64,000 nucleotides of DNA from contig CP066701.1 of NCBI GenBank assembly GCA_016756695.1, forward strand, positions 3,678,001 through 3,742,000, given 5' to 3'. This document shows, one piece after another, positions 53,151-62,835 of this stretch. The notes under the pieces are model-generated. The model was not told where the DNA came from, searched no databases, and saw nothing but the letters and a program-made list of their open reading frames with translations. Numbering within the stretch: position 1 is the stretch's first letter; each line of letters begins with the position of its first letter. The translations under genes and the position numbers were made by a program. Source of the DNA: Heyndrickxia sporothermodurans (GTDB lineage: Bacteria > Bacillota > Bacilli > Bacillales > Bacillaceae_C).

Positions 53151-53220
53151 TCTAACCATCCAAGTTTAAAAGTGTAAAATATTATTTATCGGAAACTGTT
53201 AAATCTAGTTTATCAGTCAC

Positions 53221-54720
53221 ACTTACTTCATTCCTATCCTTGAATGATACTTGGTCACGATATCCAGGATATTCTTTTCCTACATCAATTTCAGATTGTC
53301 TCCATGATGGTCTAGTTTTATCTATACCCTTAGTACCATCCCCGAACGCCTTCCTAGCCGCCAGCTGAATCTGATCCTCCAGACGATTCATCACATTATA
53401 AGGAATGGGGCCAGCGGTAACAGTTCCTAAAGATGGACTCAGTCCCTCAACCTTGGCAGTTATCTCACCAAATTTACCAACTTTCGTACCTAGATTGCCA
53501 ATTTTGCTGACCCCTTTATCACCTAAAATACCGATTCCTAAAGTCGTAAAGAGGTAAGTAAAATATTTACTCCTACTTTCCGCATCTCCGTTGATGACAT
53601 CCCGAACAAATCCATCTTTCACAGCTTTCACCATATATTTACCCGTATCAACAACTCTTCCGAAAACAGCTTTTGAATCAAGGTAAAGTTCGGTTCCGAT
53701 TAATCCAGTTTTCAATAGTAAGTCAGGACTTGAGGTGGGACCCAGATATTTTTCAGCTAATTTATAAAGGCCTTTCCATCCCTCAATGGTATCTCCTACT
53801 GCTTTGCCTGAACCGACATATATTCCTTTCAAGATGTTATCAATGGTTGGCTCGATAATTCCTACCTTTACACCATCTTCCACTTCCTTGGGAATGTCGG
53901 TGACTACCTCATAATAAACATTTGAGTCTTTCCCGATTTTCTGATATTCCATAACGATAAGTCCGTCTGGATAGACCAAGTATTTAATACTTTTATAGTT
54001 ACCGTAGGCTTCTCTACGAATCGTTTGGATAGGGGGCAAGTTTCCTTTTTGAACAAATTCACCTAGTAGAGCCCGGTACGCTTCGTCCTCCATTAATTTC
54101 TGAGGTGTAAAGTTAGTGATGATTTGCTTGTTTCCCTTAAGATTCGAATCCATTTGTTCGATAAATCGGGACATCGTTTGAATGTCTTTACGAACGGAAT
54201 CCAGTGATCGTGTTGCTTGTTGGTCAAAGGAATGCAGTTGATGAAGAGTCGTCTTCACCTTTTCTTTTGCTCGCTTGATTTGATGCATTGTTTCGTCATC
54301 TTGTAATTTCGGCAAGTGGACAATATCACTGACTTTCTGCATGATACGATTGCCTTCGTCGGTAAGTGAACTTGTTACACTTTCAACCTTTTTTAGGCTA
54401 TATTCTAAATTGTAATCTAAAAATACTTCATTTATAAACCCATTTTCATCCGGTTCCAGTCCATGCAAGGAATGTTTCATCTTTTCTATCATCGTATCAT
54501 AATTTGCGAGAAAGGATTGAAAAAAGAGTAGAAATGTTTGATGAATTTCTTGATAGTAGGAGCGAATGGCCTTGCCGCTTTTCCCTTTTAATGAATCTTC
54601 TAGCGTAATGATTCCGTCAATGGCATGTTGTAATTGTTCAATTTGTTCATTCAATGCTTCCAGTCGTTCTTGAATTTGATCCATACCAGCACGAAACCCA
54701 TGAACATCAAGTACTTTCAT
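53221..54720 (-). pseudogene. 5' part of LXG-domain toxin 1 (split by IS21)
   Basis: From the ATG at 54720 the frame encodes the LXG domain (MKVLDVHGFRADMDQIQERL-like start, here RAGMDQ; residues 1-210, mostly coiled coil), a middle part with YKSIKYLVYPDGLIVMEYQK, and the pre-toxin motif PYNVMNRLEDQIQLAARKAF GDGTKG (split). The nuclease domain starts RPSWRQSEIDVGKEYPGYRD and is cut at NEVS by the IS at 53220. Joined to 50360-50641 without the IS and one repeat it reads NEVSHGTKNSSRPDF in frame. LXG toxins leave the cell by the type VII secretion system. Confidence 0.92.
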
Positions 54721-54735
54721 TCTCTCACCAGCTTT

Positions 54736-55017
54736 CTACTTCATCGCCTGAAATTGCTCGGAAACTCGTTCGTCCAATTCTTTCATACTTTTAATTGCTT
54801 CCTTTGTGGCATTTTCACTTTTTAGTAAAAAAGATTGATAGCTTTGTAGAATTTTTTGAACGTCAGCCCCTATTTCATTAAACCGTGAAATGACATCCAT
54901 ATGATTTTTACCACCAATATCTGTTGGAAATGATGTTTTTAGGGATTTGGCTTCGGATTGAAGATTGGCTAGTTTTTGTGCTATTTCTGTATACTGAACC
55001 TTAATTTCTGTACTCAT
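54736..55017 (-). CDS. YwqI-like (DUF5344) small partner of LXG toxin
   Basis: The 93-residue helical-hairpin protein (STEIKVQYTEIAQKLANLQS, IGADVQKILQSYQSFLLKSE, MKELDERVSEQFQAMK) is of the WXG100-like type that pairs with LXG N-terminal domains and escorts them to the type VII system. It lies 15 bases before the LXG gene and overlaps the YwqH-like gene before it by four bases. It is whole here, while pieces of copies are at 38778 and 61983. Confidence 0.9.
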   Translation of the reverse strand: MSTEIKVQYTEIAQKLANLQSEAKSLKTSFPTDIGGKNHMDVISRFNEIGADVQKILQSYQSFLLKSENATKEAIKSMKELDERVSEQFQAMK

Positions 55018-55143
55018 TTCTCCTTTTCCTCCTCCCTCAGTCTTTCGATTTCGGATTGAATAGCTCTTCTAAAACTATTTATTTCGCGGGTTATTGTTTG
55101 AATTTCTTGATGTAAAACGGTTAGAGATTTATCTATTTGAATG
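55014..55143 (-). pseudogene. 3' part of the YwqH-like (DUF5082) partner gene
   Basis: The minus-strand frame IQIDKSLTVLHQEIQTITRE INSFRRAIQSEIERLREEEK (split) is the C-terminal coiled coil of a YwqH/DUF5082 protein and overlaps the DUF5344 start. Its 5' part is at 59110-59353; the 4 kb between are two nested insertion sequences. Confidence 0.85.
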
Positions 55144-55317
55144 AATTTCATAATTCTTAGCCCTTGTGTATCAAGGGGTTTAAGAGATAAAAAAAGAAGT
55201 ACCTCCCCAAATCTTGTATAATGGTAGTTGACCAGTAAGCCCCCATTCAAACAACGCATATAAATGATCAGCACCCCTTAGTACAATAATCGTATCAATT
55301 AAGGAGGTGCTTTTCCT

Positions 55318-55509
55318 ATGTCACAACAAAAACTAACAATCGTCCCCGTTTCAATACAACCAGAAAAAAATATTATAACATCCACAACTTCGAAAGATCC
55401 TTCAAATAGCTTTTGCACAATCAAAATTGAAGCTGCTGAAATTTCCTTCTTCAACGGCGTAGATGAGCACATCATCCAAACGGTCATGAGGGAGTTGAAA
55501 AATCTATGA
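55318..55509 (+). CDS. IS66 TnpA-like small protein
   Basis: The 63-residue product (MSQQKLTIVPVSIQPEKNII, FCTIKIEAAEISFFNGVDEH) follows AAGGAGG and overlaps tnpB by four bases. Its short form is typical of the first gene of Firmicute IS66 elements, a truncated relative of TnpA, needed for full activity. Confidence 0.75.
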   Translation: MSQQKLTIVPVSIQPEKNIITSTTSKDPSNSFCTIKIEAAEISFFNGVDEHIIQTVMRELKNL

Positions 55510-55859
55510 AACATGATTATACCAGTGTAAAAAACATTTATATTATTTGCGGTAAAACAGATATGAGGAAGGGAATTGATGGATTAGCAACGCTAATTCA
55601 AGATTCTTTCGAACTTGATCCATATGGAGATTCTATTTTCCTTTTCTCTGGTTGGAGTAAAGACCGTTATAAATGTTTATATTTTGATGGCGATGGTTTC
55701 GCCATGCTTTATAAGCGACTAGATGGAGGAAAACTTCAATGGCCAAAAGATGAAAATGAAGTACGTAAACTTTCGCAACAGGAGGTTCGCTGGTTGTTAG
55801 AAGGGTTGTCCATTCAGCAACCAAAGGCCATTCAAAAATCACAAAAAGGAGTATTCTAA
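55506..55859 (+). CDS. tnpB: IS66 accessory protein TnpB
   Basis: The 117-residue protein contains the Orf2 signature IYIICGKTDMRKGIDGLATL, DSIFLFSGWSKDRYKCLYFD and GDGFAMLYKRLDGGKLQWPK. TnpB is required for IS66 transposition, role not defined. Confidence 0.93.
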   Translation: MKHDYTSVKNIYIICGKTDMRKGIDGLATLIQDSFELDPYGDSIFLFSGWSKDRYKCLYFDGDGFAMLYKRLDGGKLQWPKDENEVRKLSQQEVRWLLEGLSIQQPKAIQKSQKGVF

Positions 55860-55961
55860 ACAAGCTAGAAATGTTGGTTTATAGCCATTTTCAACTTCGC
55901 TTTCTACGTTAAAAATGTTATAATATAACTAACTTATGGTGAACGAAAAGTGGTGAAATAA

Positions 55962-57554
55962 ATGGTTAATACTTCTTCCAATAACAAGAATCCATATGGG
56001 AAATTAATTCGACTTCTCGAAGAACAATTGGCTCATTCAAATCAACAAAACAAAGACTTATCGAAAAAGCTAGATCAATCAACTAAACAGATTGAAGCGC
56101 TAACTGAACAAATTCGCCATTTAACAAAACTTTTATATGGATCGAAATCCGAAAAATCGAAATACAACGTACCAGATGGGCAAGGCTCATTATTTGATGA
56201 TGACCCGGCTTTTAGCGAACCTGAGCACACAGAAGAACAAAGCCAACAGACAATCTCTTATACTGTTGTACGAAAAGTTAAATCAAAAAAACGAAATGAT
56301 TCCTTGCATGATGGTATTGAAGTAGAAGCTATTCACCATCATCCGAAAAATACAATCTGTGACTGTTGCCAAGGGCAAATGATTGAAATTGGTAGTACAC
56401 TTGTACGTGAAGAAGCAAAATTTATTCCTGCAAAAATGATGAAAGTACAGCACATTGAACATGCGTATGAATGTAAAGACTGCAAAGTTGATTCATCACA
56501 GCCAGCACAAATCAAACGCGGGAAAGCACCACAACCAGCGATTCAGCGTAGCATCGCAAGTCCTAGCGTACTTGCCAAAGTCATCTATGATAAATTTGCA
56601 CAATATTTACCTCTTTACCGTCAGGTAAAGGAATGGAATCGCTATGGACTGAATACCAATGATAAAAACCTATCGAATTGGGTTATCCGTGTAGCACATG
56701 ATTGGCTGTTACCTGTATACGAACGAATGAAAGAGTTGATGATGGCAAAATCGGTTTTGCATGTCGATGAAACATACGGACAAATTATCAACCGATCCGA
56801 TGGGAAATCTGGCCAAGCCAATGCGTATAATTGGGTGTTTCGAAGTGTGCCAAGCCAAGGGCCAACAATGACTCTCTTTCAAAGCGCATTATCTCGAGCT
56901 CGATCTGTCCTTGAAAGTTTTATTGAAGGCTTTTCTGGAACGATTGTGTGTGATGGTTATTCTGCTTATGATAAGTTGGAAGGCGTTAATTTCGCAAATT
57001 GTTGGGCGCATGTTCGTCGTTATTGGCTGAAAGCTGATAGCAAAAATGGTAGAATCGGTGTGAAATATTGTGATGATTTATATCGACTAGAAAGGCAATT
57101 TAAACGTTTGTCTCCGAGTAAACGAAGAAAAAAACGTCAAAAGTACTCGAAGCCAATCGTGGAGGAATTCCTTCACTGGGTTGAAACATCACCATTTTAC
57201 GGAAAAAATGCGTTAGCAAAAGCAGCTGAATACACATTAAACAGGGCAAATGGACTCAAATTATTCCTGAATGATGGGCGAATTGAAATGGATAATAATC
57301 CAGCCGAGAACGCCATCCGTCCCAACGTTATAGGAAGAAAAAATTGGCTCTTTAGTGTAAGTGAAGCTGGTGCAAAAGCGAATGCCATCTGTTTAAGTAT
57401 TGCTGAAACTGCCAAAAGTAACGGCGTTGATTTCTATGAATATATAAAGAAACTTTTTACGGATTTACCAAATCTCGGCGTCCAACAAAACCCTGAAATT
57501 TTAGATCAATACATGCCCTGGTCAAAAATGATTCAGGCAGAATGTAGCAAATAA
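55962..57554 (+). CDS. tnpC: IS66 transposase TnpC
   Basis: The 530-residue protein has an N-terminal leucine-rich coiled coil (LIRLLEEQLAHSNQQNKDLS), a zinc-finger-like CxxC pair (CDCCQG, CKDCKV) and the DDE core: HVDETYGQ, VCDGYSAYDKLEGV with CWAHVRRYW, and NNPAENAIRPNVIGRKNWLF. It ends near the right terminus. No break seen. Confidence 0.95.
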   Translation: MVNTSSNNKNPYGKLIRLLEEQLAHSNQQNKDLSKKLDQSTKQIEALTEQIRHLTKLLYGSKSEKSKYNVPDGQGSLFDDDPAFSEPEHTEEQSQQTISYTVVRKVKSKKRNDSLHDGIEVEAIHHHPKNTICDCCQGQMIEIGSTLVREEAKFIPAKMMKVQHIEHAYECKDCKVDSSQPAQIKRGKAPQPAIQRSIASPSVLAKVIYDKFAQYLPLYRQVKEWNRYGLNTNDKNLSNWVIRVAHDWLLPVYERMKELMMAKSVLHVDETYGQIINRSDGKSGQANAYNWVFRSVPSQGPTMTLFQSALSRARSVLESFIEGFSGTIVCDGYSAYDKLEGVNFANCWAHVRRYWLKADSKNGRIGVKYCDDLYRLERQFKRLSPSKRRKKRQKYSKPIVEEFLHWVETSPFYGKNALAKAAEYTLNRANGLKLFLNDGRIEMDNNPAENAIRPNVIGRKNWLFSVSEAGAKANAICLSIAETAKSNGVDFYEYIKKLFTDLPNLGVQQNPEILDQYMPWSKMIQAECSK

Positions 57555-57687
57555 ATGAAATAGCCGTAATTCGATTAAAAAGTCAGAATTTACGGCTATT
57601 TACGATGCGTACCGAAAGGTACACTTATTTTTATAATTCGGGCTTACGTTGACCACAAACCATAAAAAGACTGGAGGAGTACTTCTT

Positions 57688-59037
57688 ATGACTATTATAC
57701 GACAACCTAGCCTATTTGGCATACAGGAATTATTTGACATGGAACCTACCCAAAAATATGAAGCCATTATTTCAGCGGTAGATTTGGATTCGATGTACCA
57801 TCAAGTGGCGAAAAAATCACGGTTGGGTGCACCGGAAGAACTAAACTATGCAAACCATGATTATCTCCACCTTTGTAAGATACATAGAGCGCATCCCTAC
57901 GATGAAGGATCTTATAAAACGTCTTCATGATGATCTAGCTTTTAAGTTAAATTGTGGCTTTTTGGTTTCTGATCATGTGCCTTCAGAATCCTCCTATTCA
58001 CGTCTCATAACGAAATTGGAGGAAAGCGATATCCTTGAGAAAGAACAAGAAAAAGTGGTCCTCCAGGCTATTGCAGAAGGTTTCATCACGGATGATACAG
58101 TGGCTATTGATGCAACCCATTTTGAAGCACGAGACCAAGCGCAGCCAAAAGAAGAAAAGCCAAAATCTGAACCCCAAAAACGTGGTCGGAAATCAAAAGA
58201 TGAGCGTGACGGGTGGCTTAAAGAACAAGCTGAAACGGAAGCCAATTTACCTTTATATGATAGAAAAATTTGTACCAATTAGATGTTCCCTAGCCGAACT
58301 ACGTGCCGAAGTTCCCAAGACCCTAAATGGGGCGTGAAAAAGAACTCAGAAGGACAAAATGTTTTTGGTTTGGCTACAAAGGTCATTTAGCCGTTGGTAC
58401 ATCAAGCCAATACATTCTACAGGCTCTTTTTTCATCTGGGAGTCTAAATGATGGTAAGGCAGCTATCCCTTTACTGAAAGGAATTCAGGAACGCCTTCAC
58501 CTTCCATTACGTTATCAAACAATGGATGCGGGCTATGACTATGAACCCATATACGAGCAGGTACATCGAATGGGACAACAATCCGTCATCGCGTATAATA
58601 AGCGAAATGAAGGGGAAATCATTGGCTATGATAAACACTTTGCCCCAACTTGTTTCAGAGAGCATTCTTATCGTTATGATAGTTTTGATCCTAAATATGA
58701 AACATTGAAATACACAAGACCAAAGGAATGCAGCGACTGTCCCTTAGCTAATGAAGGTATTTGCCAAAAGGTTTATAAAGTGAAAATCACTTCAGACCTT
58801 CGCAGATATACCGCACCAGCACGCGGGTCACAAGCATGGAAAAACATTTTCAAACGTCGTACTGCCGTAGAACGGGTTAATGCCTATCTGAAAGAATTCT
58901 TTCAACTGAACAATGTTCGCTATCGTACTGGGAAACGTGCAAAAATTCATTTTGACATGGTAACCCTTATTTATAATGCTTCAAAGTTAGCCGCAGACCG
59001 AATTAATGTACAATTAAATCAGCAACAAGTAGCATGA
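57688..59037 (+). pseudogene. IS1182-family transposase with frameshifts
   Basis: The ATG at 57688 follows CTGGAGGAG. The frame reads MTIIRQPSLFGIQELFDMEP and EELNYA, then shifts near 57850 into FVRYIERIPTMKDLIKRLHD to KSKDERDGWLKEQAETEANL, shifts again near 58275 and 58320, and ends with the DDE-type C-terminal half (FGYKGHLAVGTSSQYILQAL, TMDAGYDYEPIYEQ, RTAVERVNAYLKEFFQLNNV). At least three indels; it cannot make a whole transposase. Confidence 0.88.
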
Positions 59038-59109
59038 TTTCTGTTTTTAAAAATATATTTTAGAAATTCTGTAGGATTCTGTATTTTTAAAAAGAGCAAT
59101 TATGAAATT

Positions 59110-59353
59110 GACTCATTTGATTATTTTTAATATCTTTATAGTTTTGAAGAATGCCATCGCGACGGATCCGTTCAAAATCCTTTGCAAGCTTACCACGCCA
59201 AGTTGTGGGACTTAACTCAGGAGATAAACAAAATCGTTGATTGGCTTTAAACTCATTCCGACATTCTTTTAATTCACGTTCGCATGTATGTAGTCGTTCT
59301 AATTGATCCTGCTTGTTACTTAACTGTCTATTTAGATAAGAAAGTGTACTCAT
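59110..59353 (-). pseudogene. 5' part of the YwqH-like (DUF5082) partner gene
   Basis: From the ATG at 59353 the frame reads MSTLSYLNRQLSNKQDQLER, LSPELSPTTWRGKLAKDFE and GILQNYKDIKNNQM before the IS1182 junction; the few residues after it (SQFHNCSF) come from the element. It is the N-terminal coiled coil of the first gene of a ywqHIJ-type operon. Its remainder is at 55014-55143. Confidence 0.87.
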
Positions 59354-59393
59354 ACGTTCACCACTTTTATTGTTAATGAGATTTTATGGGTAT

Positions 59394-59422
59394 ATTATCC
59401 AACTAAGGGAGGATAGAGTCAA
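59394..59422 (-). promoter_or_regulatory. SigmaA-type promoter of the toxin 1 operon
   Basis: On the minus strand TTGACT (59417-59422) and GATAAT (59394-59399) stand 17 bases apart, 41 bases before the YwqH-like start. The rest of the gap to 59699 holds only a weak hairpin (TGACCG...CGGTCA, about 59611-59642), also present behind the other SMI1 copy at 45431. Confidence 0.7.
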
Positions 59423-59699
59423 TTTGAATTTGGATTTTTATATAGGGGTCTCAATTCCCTTTGAGGTGTAAACAATGAAAGTTCGTCTGCGAAAAATTTG
59501 TCATATTAGCTTCTTCACTATTAATTTCTAAATACAGGAATTACATAGATCGAATTGATGATTTTTTGGAAACAATAAAACTTAATCACTTATATTACAG
59601 GAATAAAAAAATGACCGATAATGTACTAACATCAACGGTCAACTATCTGTGTTTTTTATTTTTTTAATATCGATTATAATTTCTTTCTATTTATCTATC

Positions 59700-60149
59700 T
59701 TAAAAGTCTTCTTCCCATGCTTCTTTTGCATCCAACAACCTTTGTGATAAAAACTCATAAAAATTTTCTGCCGTATTGTAGTCATCAAGTCCTCCTTGCT
59801 TATTCCACGCTATTACTGGGCACTCATTATTCTCCATATTGCTTGTATCTAAACAATAAGCATATTCATCTACATCCTCAATAACTACTAAATTCTCATT
59901 CATTCCTAATTCCCTATAACGCTCCGTTTCCATAACAACAGTAGCAATATTAGACCTAGCCACTCCTAAAATATCTACACCATATAAACCACCAGATCCG
60001 TAATTATTTAAAAACCATTTGTAACTTTCTGGCAATTTTAGCTTGAGGGTATCTTGAACATAATCAATCTGTTTTCCATCTACTCCTCCAGTAAAATCAT
60101 CTAATTCCATATTTTTTTTAATAAAATTGGTTAATTCCTGTTTATTCAT
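59700..60149 (-). CDS. SMI1/KNR4-family immunity protein
   Basis: The 149-residue protein (NKQELTNFIKKNMELDDFTG, LKLPESYKWFLNNYGSGGLY, MENNECPVIAWNKQGGLDDY, FYEFLSQRLLDAKEAWEEDF) has the SMI1_KNR4 fold, including the WFL-YGSGG block. It starts 15 bases after the stop of LXG toxin 2 and should neutralise its LHH nuclease. A broken near-copy lies at 45517-45966. Confidence 0.92.
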   Translation of the reverse strand: MNKQELTNFIKKNMELDDFTGGVDGKQIDYVQDTLKLKLPESYKWFLNNYGSGGLYGVDILGVARSNIATVVMETERYRELGMNENLVVIEDVDEYAYCLDTSNMENNECPVIAWNKQGGLDDYNTAENFYEFLSQRLLDAKEAWEEDF

Positions 60150-60164
60150 ACAGAATTTCTCCTT

Positions 60165-61967
60165 TTATAATTCGCCATTATCTATTTGTTTAGCTCTCCA
60201 TCTCCAATATTTCGATCTGAAGTTTTCATATTGTTTTTTCAATACAGGGTCATTTCTAAAGCTTCCTCCATTCTCCACTAAACCATGTAATATTCTATAA
60301 TATTCTTTATGCATACTACCTGGGAGTTCTACCATTGAACCAGGTTCTCTTTGGATTATATGATGAAGTTCTATTTTAGTCCCATCTTTCCAAATTGGAG
60401 GTCTTCCGCTTTTCATTAATTGATAATTTGTCTTACCAGTTTTAGGGTCAACCCTATCATAATCAATATCTATCCTTTGATAGACCCGTCTGCTAGTATC
60501 CCTAACTTCTCCATTAATTTTAGTTGTACCATTATACTCTACAGTCTTATAATTTTTATAGTCTTTCCACGTACCCTTAGTACCATCCCCAAACGCTTTC
60601 CTCGCCGCCAGCTGAATCTGATCCTCCAAATGATTCATCACATTATAAGGAATGGGGCCAGCAGTAACGGTACCCATAGATGGAGTAAATCCCTCAACCT
60701 TGGTCGTTATTCTACCAAGGTTCCCCACTTTTGTACTTACACTACCTGCTTTACTTATCCCTTTATCACCTAAAACACCAATTCCTAAAGTGGTAAAAAG
60801 GTAAGTAAAATATTTACTCCTACTTTCCGCATCTCCGTTTATAACATCCCGAACAAAACCGTCTTTTACAGCTTTCACTATATATTTGCCTGTATCAACA
60901 GCTCTACCGAAAACAGCTTTTGCATCAAGGTAAAGTTCGGATCCAATTAATCCAGCTTTCAATAGTAAGTCAGGGCTCGGGGTTGGGCCTAAGTACTTTT
61001 CAGCCAATTTATAAAGGCCTTTCCAGCCCTCAATGGTATCTCCTACTGCTTGCCCGGAACCTACATATATTCCTTTCAAGATGTTATCAATTGTTGGTTC
61101 AATGATTCCTACCTTTGCGCCGTCTTGGACTTCCTTAGGGATATCTGTGACGACTTCATAATAAACATTTGAGTCCTTTCCAATCTTCTGGTATTCCATA
61201 ACGATAAGCCCGTCTGGATAGACCAGGTATTTAATACTTTTGTAGTTTCCGTAAGCTTCCCTTTTAATCGTTTGAATGGGAGTCATGTTTCCTTTTTGTA
61301 CAAATTCACCTAGTAGACTCCGATAGGCTTCTTCCCTCATTAATTTCTGAGGTGTAAAGTTGGTGATGATTTGCTTGTTTCCCTTAAGATTCGAATCCAT
61401 TTGTTCGATAAATCGGGACATCGTTTGAATATCTTTACGAACAGAATCCAGTGATCGTGTTGCTTGTTGGTCAAAGGAATGCAGCTGATGAAGAGTCGTC
61501 TTCACCTTTTCTTTTGCCTGTTTAATTTGATGCATTGTTTCGTCATCTTGTAATTTTGGCAAGTGTACAATATCACTGACTTTTTGGATGATGCGATTGC
61601 CTTCGTCCGTTAGTGAACTTGTTACACTTTCAACCTTTTTTAGGCCATATTCTAAATTGTAATCTAAAAATACTTCATTTATAAACCCATTTTCATGCGG
61701 TTCCAGTCCATGCAAGGAATGTTTCATCTTTTCTATCATCGTATCATAATTTGCGAGAAAGGATTGAAAAAAGAGTAGAAATGTTTGATGAATTTCCTGA
61801 TAGTAGGAGCGGATTGCCTCGCCGCTGTTCCCTTTTAACGAATCTTCCAGCGTAATGATTCCGTCAATGGCATGCTGTAATTGTTCAATTTGTTCATTCA
61901 ATGCTTCCAGTCGTTCTTGAATTTGATCCATATCAGCACGAAACCCATGAACATCAAGTACTTTCAT
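60165..61967 (-). CDS. LXG-domain toxin 2 with LHH-type nuclease C-terminus
   Basis: The 600-residue protein is nearly identical to toxin 1 up to AARKAFGDGTKG (about residue 465), with the LXG domain in residues 1-210 and a hydrophobic middle region (YFTYLFTTLGIGVLGDKG). The last 130 residues differ: RVYQRIDIDYDRVDPKTGKT, KDGTKIELHHIIQREPG, HGLVENGGSFRNDPVLKKQY. ELHH is the signature of LHH-type HNH/Endo VII nucleases, expected to cut DNA in rival cells after type VII export. The frame is whole; its own upstream partner genes are reduced to a 15-residue piece. Confidence 0.94.
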   Translation of the reverse strand: MKVLDVHGFRADMDQIQERLEALNEQIEQLQHAIDGIITLEDSLKGNSGEAIRSYYQEIHQTFLLFFQSFLANYDTMIEKMKHSLHGLEPHENGFINEVFLDYNLEYGLKKVESVTSSLTDEGNRIIQKVSDIVHLPKLQDDETMHQIKQAKEKVKTTLHQLHSFDQQATRSLDSVRKDIQTMSRFIEQMDSNLKGNKQIITNFTPQKLMREEAYRSLLGEFVQKGNMTPIQTIKREAYGNYKSIKYLVYPDGLIVMEYQKIGKDSNVYYEVVTDIPKEVQDGAKVGIIEPTIDNILKGIYVGSGQAVGDTIEGWKGLYKLAEKYLGPTPSPDLLLKAGLIGSELYLDAKAVFGRAVDTGKYIVKAVKDGFVRDVINGDAESRSKYFTYLFTTLGIGVLGDKGISKAGSVSTKVGNLGRITTKVEGFTPSMGTVTAGPIPYNVMNHLEDQIQLAARKAFGDGTKGTWKDYKNYKTVEYNGTTKINGEVRDTSRRVYQRIDIDYDRVDPKTGKTNYQLMKSGRPPIWKDGTKIELHHIIQREPGSMVELPGSMHKEYYRILHGLVENGGSFRNDPVLKKQYENFRSKYWRWRAKQIDNGEL

Positions 61968-61982
61968 TCTCTCACCAGCTTT

Positions 61983-62030
61983 CTACTTCATCGGCTGAAA
62001 TTGCTCGGAAACTCGTTCGTATAATTCTAT
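61983..62030 (-). pseudogene. C-terminal remnant of a YwqI-like (DUF5344) gene
   Basis: The frame ELYERVSEQFQPMK ends with TAG at 61983, the same end as the whole gene at 54736 (ELDERVSEQFQAMK), and the nucleotides match up to about 62030, where similarity stops. The partner gene of toxin 2 has therefore been deleted except for its tail. Confidence 0.8.
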
Positions 62031-62136
62031 CGTATTCTTATTTTGCACTCGCACTATTTAAAAACCCCTAGAGTTAATTATTCTAAGGGTAAAAGCGATG
62101 ATTCAATTATTTTTTTCTTTTGTACATCTACTATTC

Positions 62137-62531
62137 TTAATTATTATTAGTGGATGTCCTTAAAAATTCTATACTGATTCGGTCAACTCTGATCTCAACA
62201 TTTTTATCGACCAATTCGGGATAATCTGAAAAATATTCATCTTCGTCAGTAAAAACTACCCCTGCATCAATTGTATCCTCATGTAACAAACCTCTTATAT
62301 AATATTCATATCCCAAACTAATACGTTCTATTTCTTTCTTCTCTTCCTAGATTTCACGAATCATTAACTCATCTAAGATAGTAAACCATATTGATACAGG
62401 ATAACTTTTCTCTAATTCAATTTTATAAGGGCAAATAAAAGCAAATCCTGTAAATTCAATACCTCAATTTCAATTGTCACTTCTTCCTCAATTTGTGAGT
62501 CTAGCCTTTTAACAAGAGCCGTATATACCAT
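62137..62531 (-). pseudogene. Degraded immunity-like gene
   Basis: From an ATG at 62531 the frame reads MVYTALVKRLDSQIEEEVTI EIEVLN (split); a shift leads to FAFICPYKIELEKSYPVSIW, a TAG interrupts after LMIREI, and the same frame continues ERISLGYEYYIRGLLHEDTI to RTSTNNN at 62137. One indel and one nonsense change in a gene of about 131 residues. Acidic, with no recognised family; the position fits an immunity gene. Upstream (62560-62640) only a short tail, KKIWKTINGGNMPVINPAE, is visible. Confidence 0.55.
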
Positions 62532-62835
62532 ATTTAAAGTCTCTCTTCCTATTCTGCCGGATTAATTACTGGCATATTTCCACCATTAATTGTCTTCCAA
62601 ATCTTTTTGTCACTTCGGTTTATTATTTCTTAAGCTATCATTTTGCAAAATATCATGTGGAGATTACAACAATTACACTTATTCTATATATGAAATACGG
62701 TTTACAGCGCTGGGGAGCCACACAAATAAAAAATCTTGAAAGACAATTGAGATATGCTACATTTAGGATATACAGATTAAAAAATATATATTCTAACTGA
62801 GCTCTTTATGAAGACCTCTGTAATAAAAAATCCAA

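Larger units (their letters stand above)
50649..53220 (-). mobile_element. IS21-family element inserted in LXG toxin 1
   Basis: The element of 2,572 bp runs from GTGACCGTCAAGTAGAATG to CTAGTTTATCAGTCAC, with matched inverted ends (GTGACnGnnAAnTAGA, then TTCGATAA/TTCCGATAA further in). ACTTACT stands on both sides (50642-50648 and 53221-53227), a 7-bp target duplication. istA and istB are both whole, so it may be active and recent. Confidence 0.93.
55235..57647 (+). mobile_element. IS66-family element
   Basis: The 2,413-bp element begins GTAAGCCCCCATTC and ends AATTCGGGCTTAC, the GTAA-type IS66 ends. GTTGACCA flanks it on both sides (55227-55234 and 57648-57655), the 8-bp duplication expected for IS66. 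It carries the three usual genes, all open. Confidence 0.94.
55144..59109 (+). mobile_element. IS1182-type element (itself interrupted by IS66) in the YwqH-like gene
   Basis: Both junctions with the gene show AATTTCATAATT, at 55144-55155 and inverted at 59098-59109, taken as the element ends. The leader 55156-55234 and the part from 57656 form one IS1182-type promoter and start region (TTGTATAATGG...GTTGACCA...CTGGAGGAGTACTTCTTATG) once the IS66 and one repeat are removed. Exact ends carry an uncertainty of some bases. The transposase is frameshifted. Confidence 0.75.

Noticed and set aside
55144-55234. Extra N-terminal residues (LNGGLLVNYHYTRFGE...) of the frame ending at 55014
   Set aside because: They are read from the IS1182 leader on the opposite strand and are not part of the DUF5082 protein.
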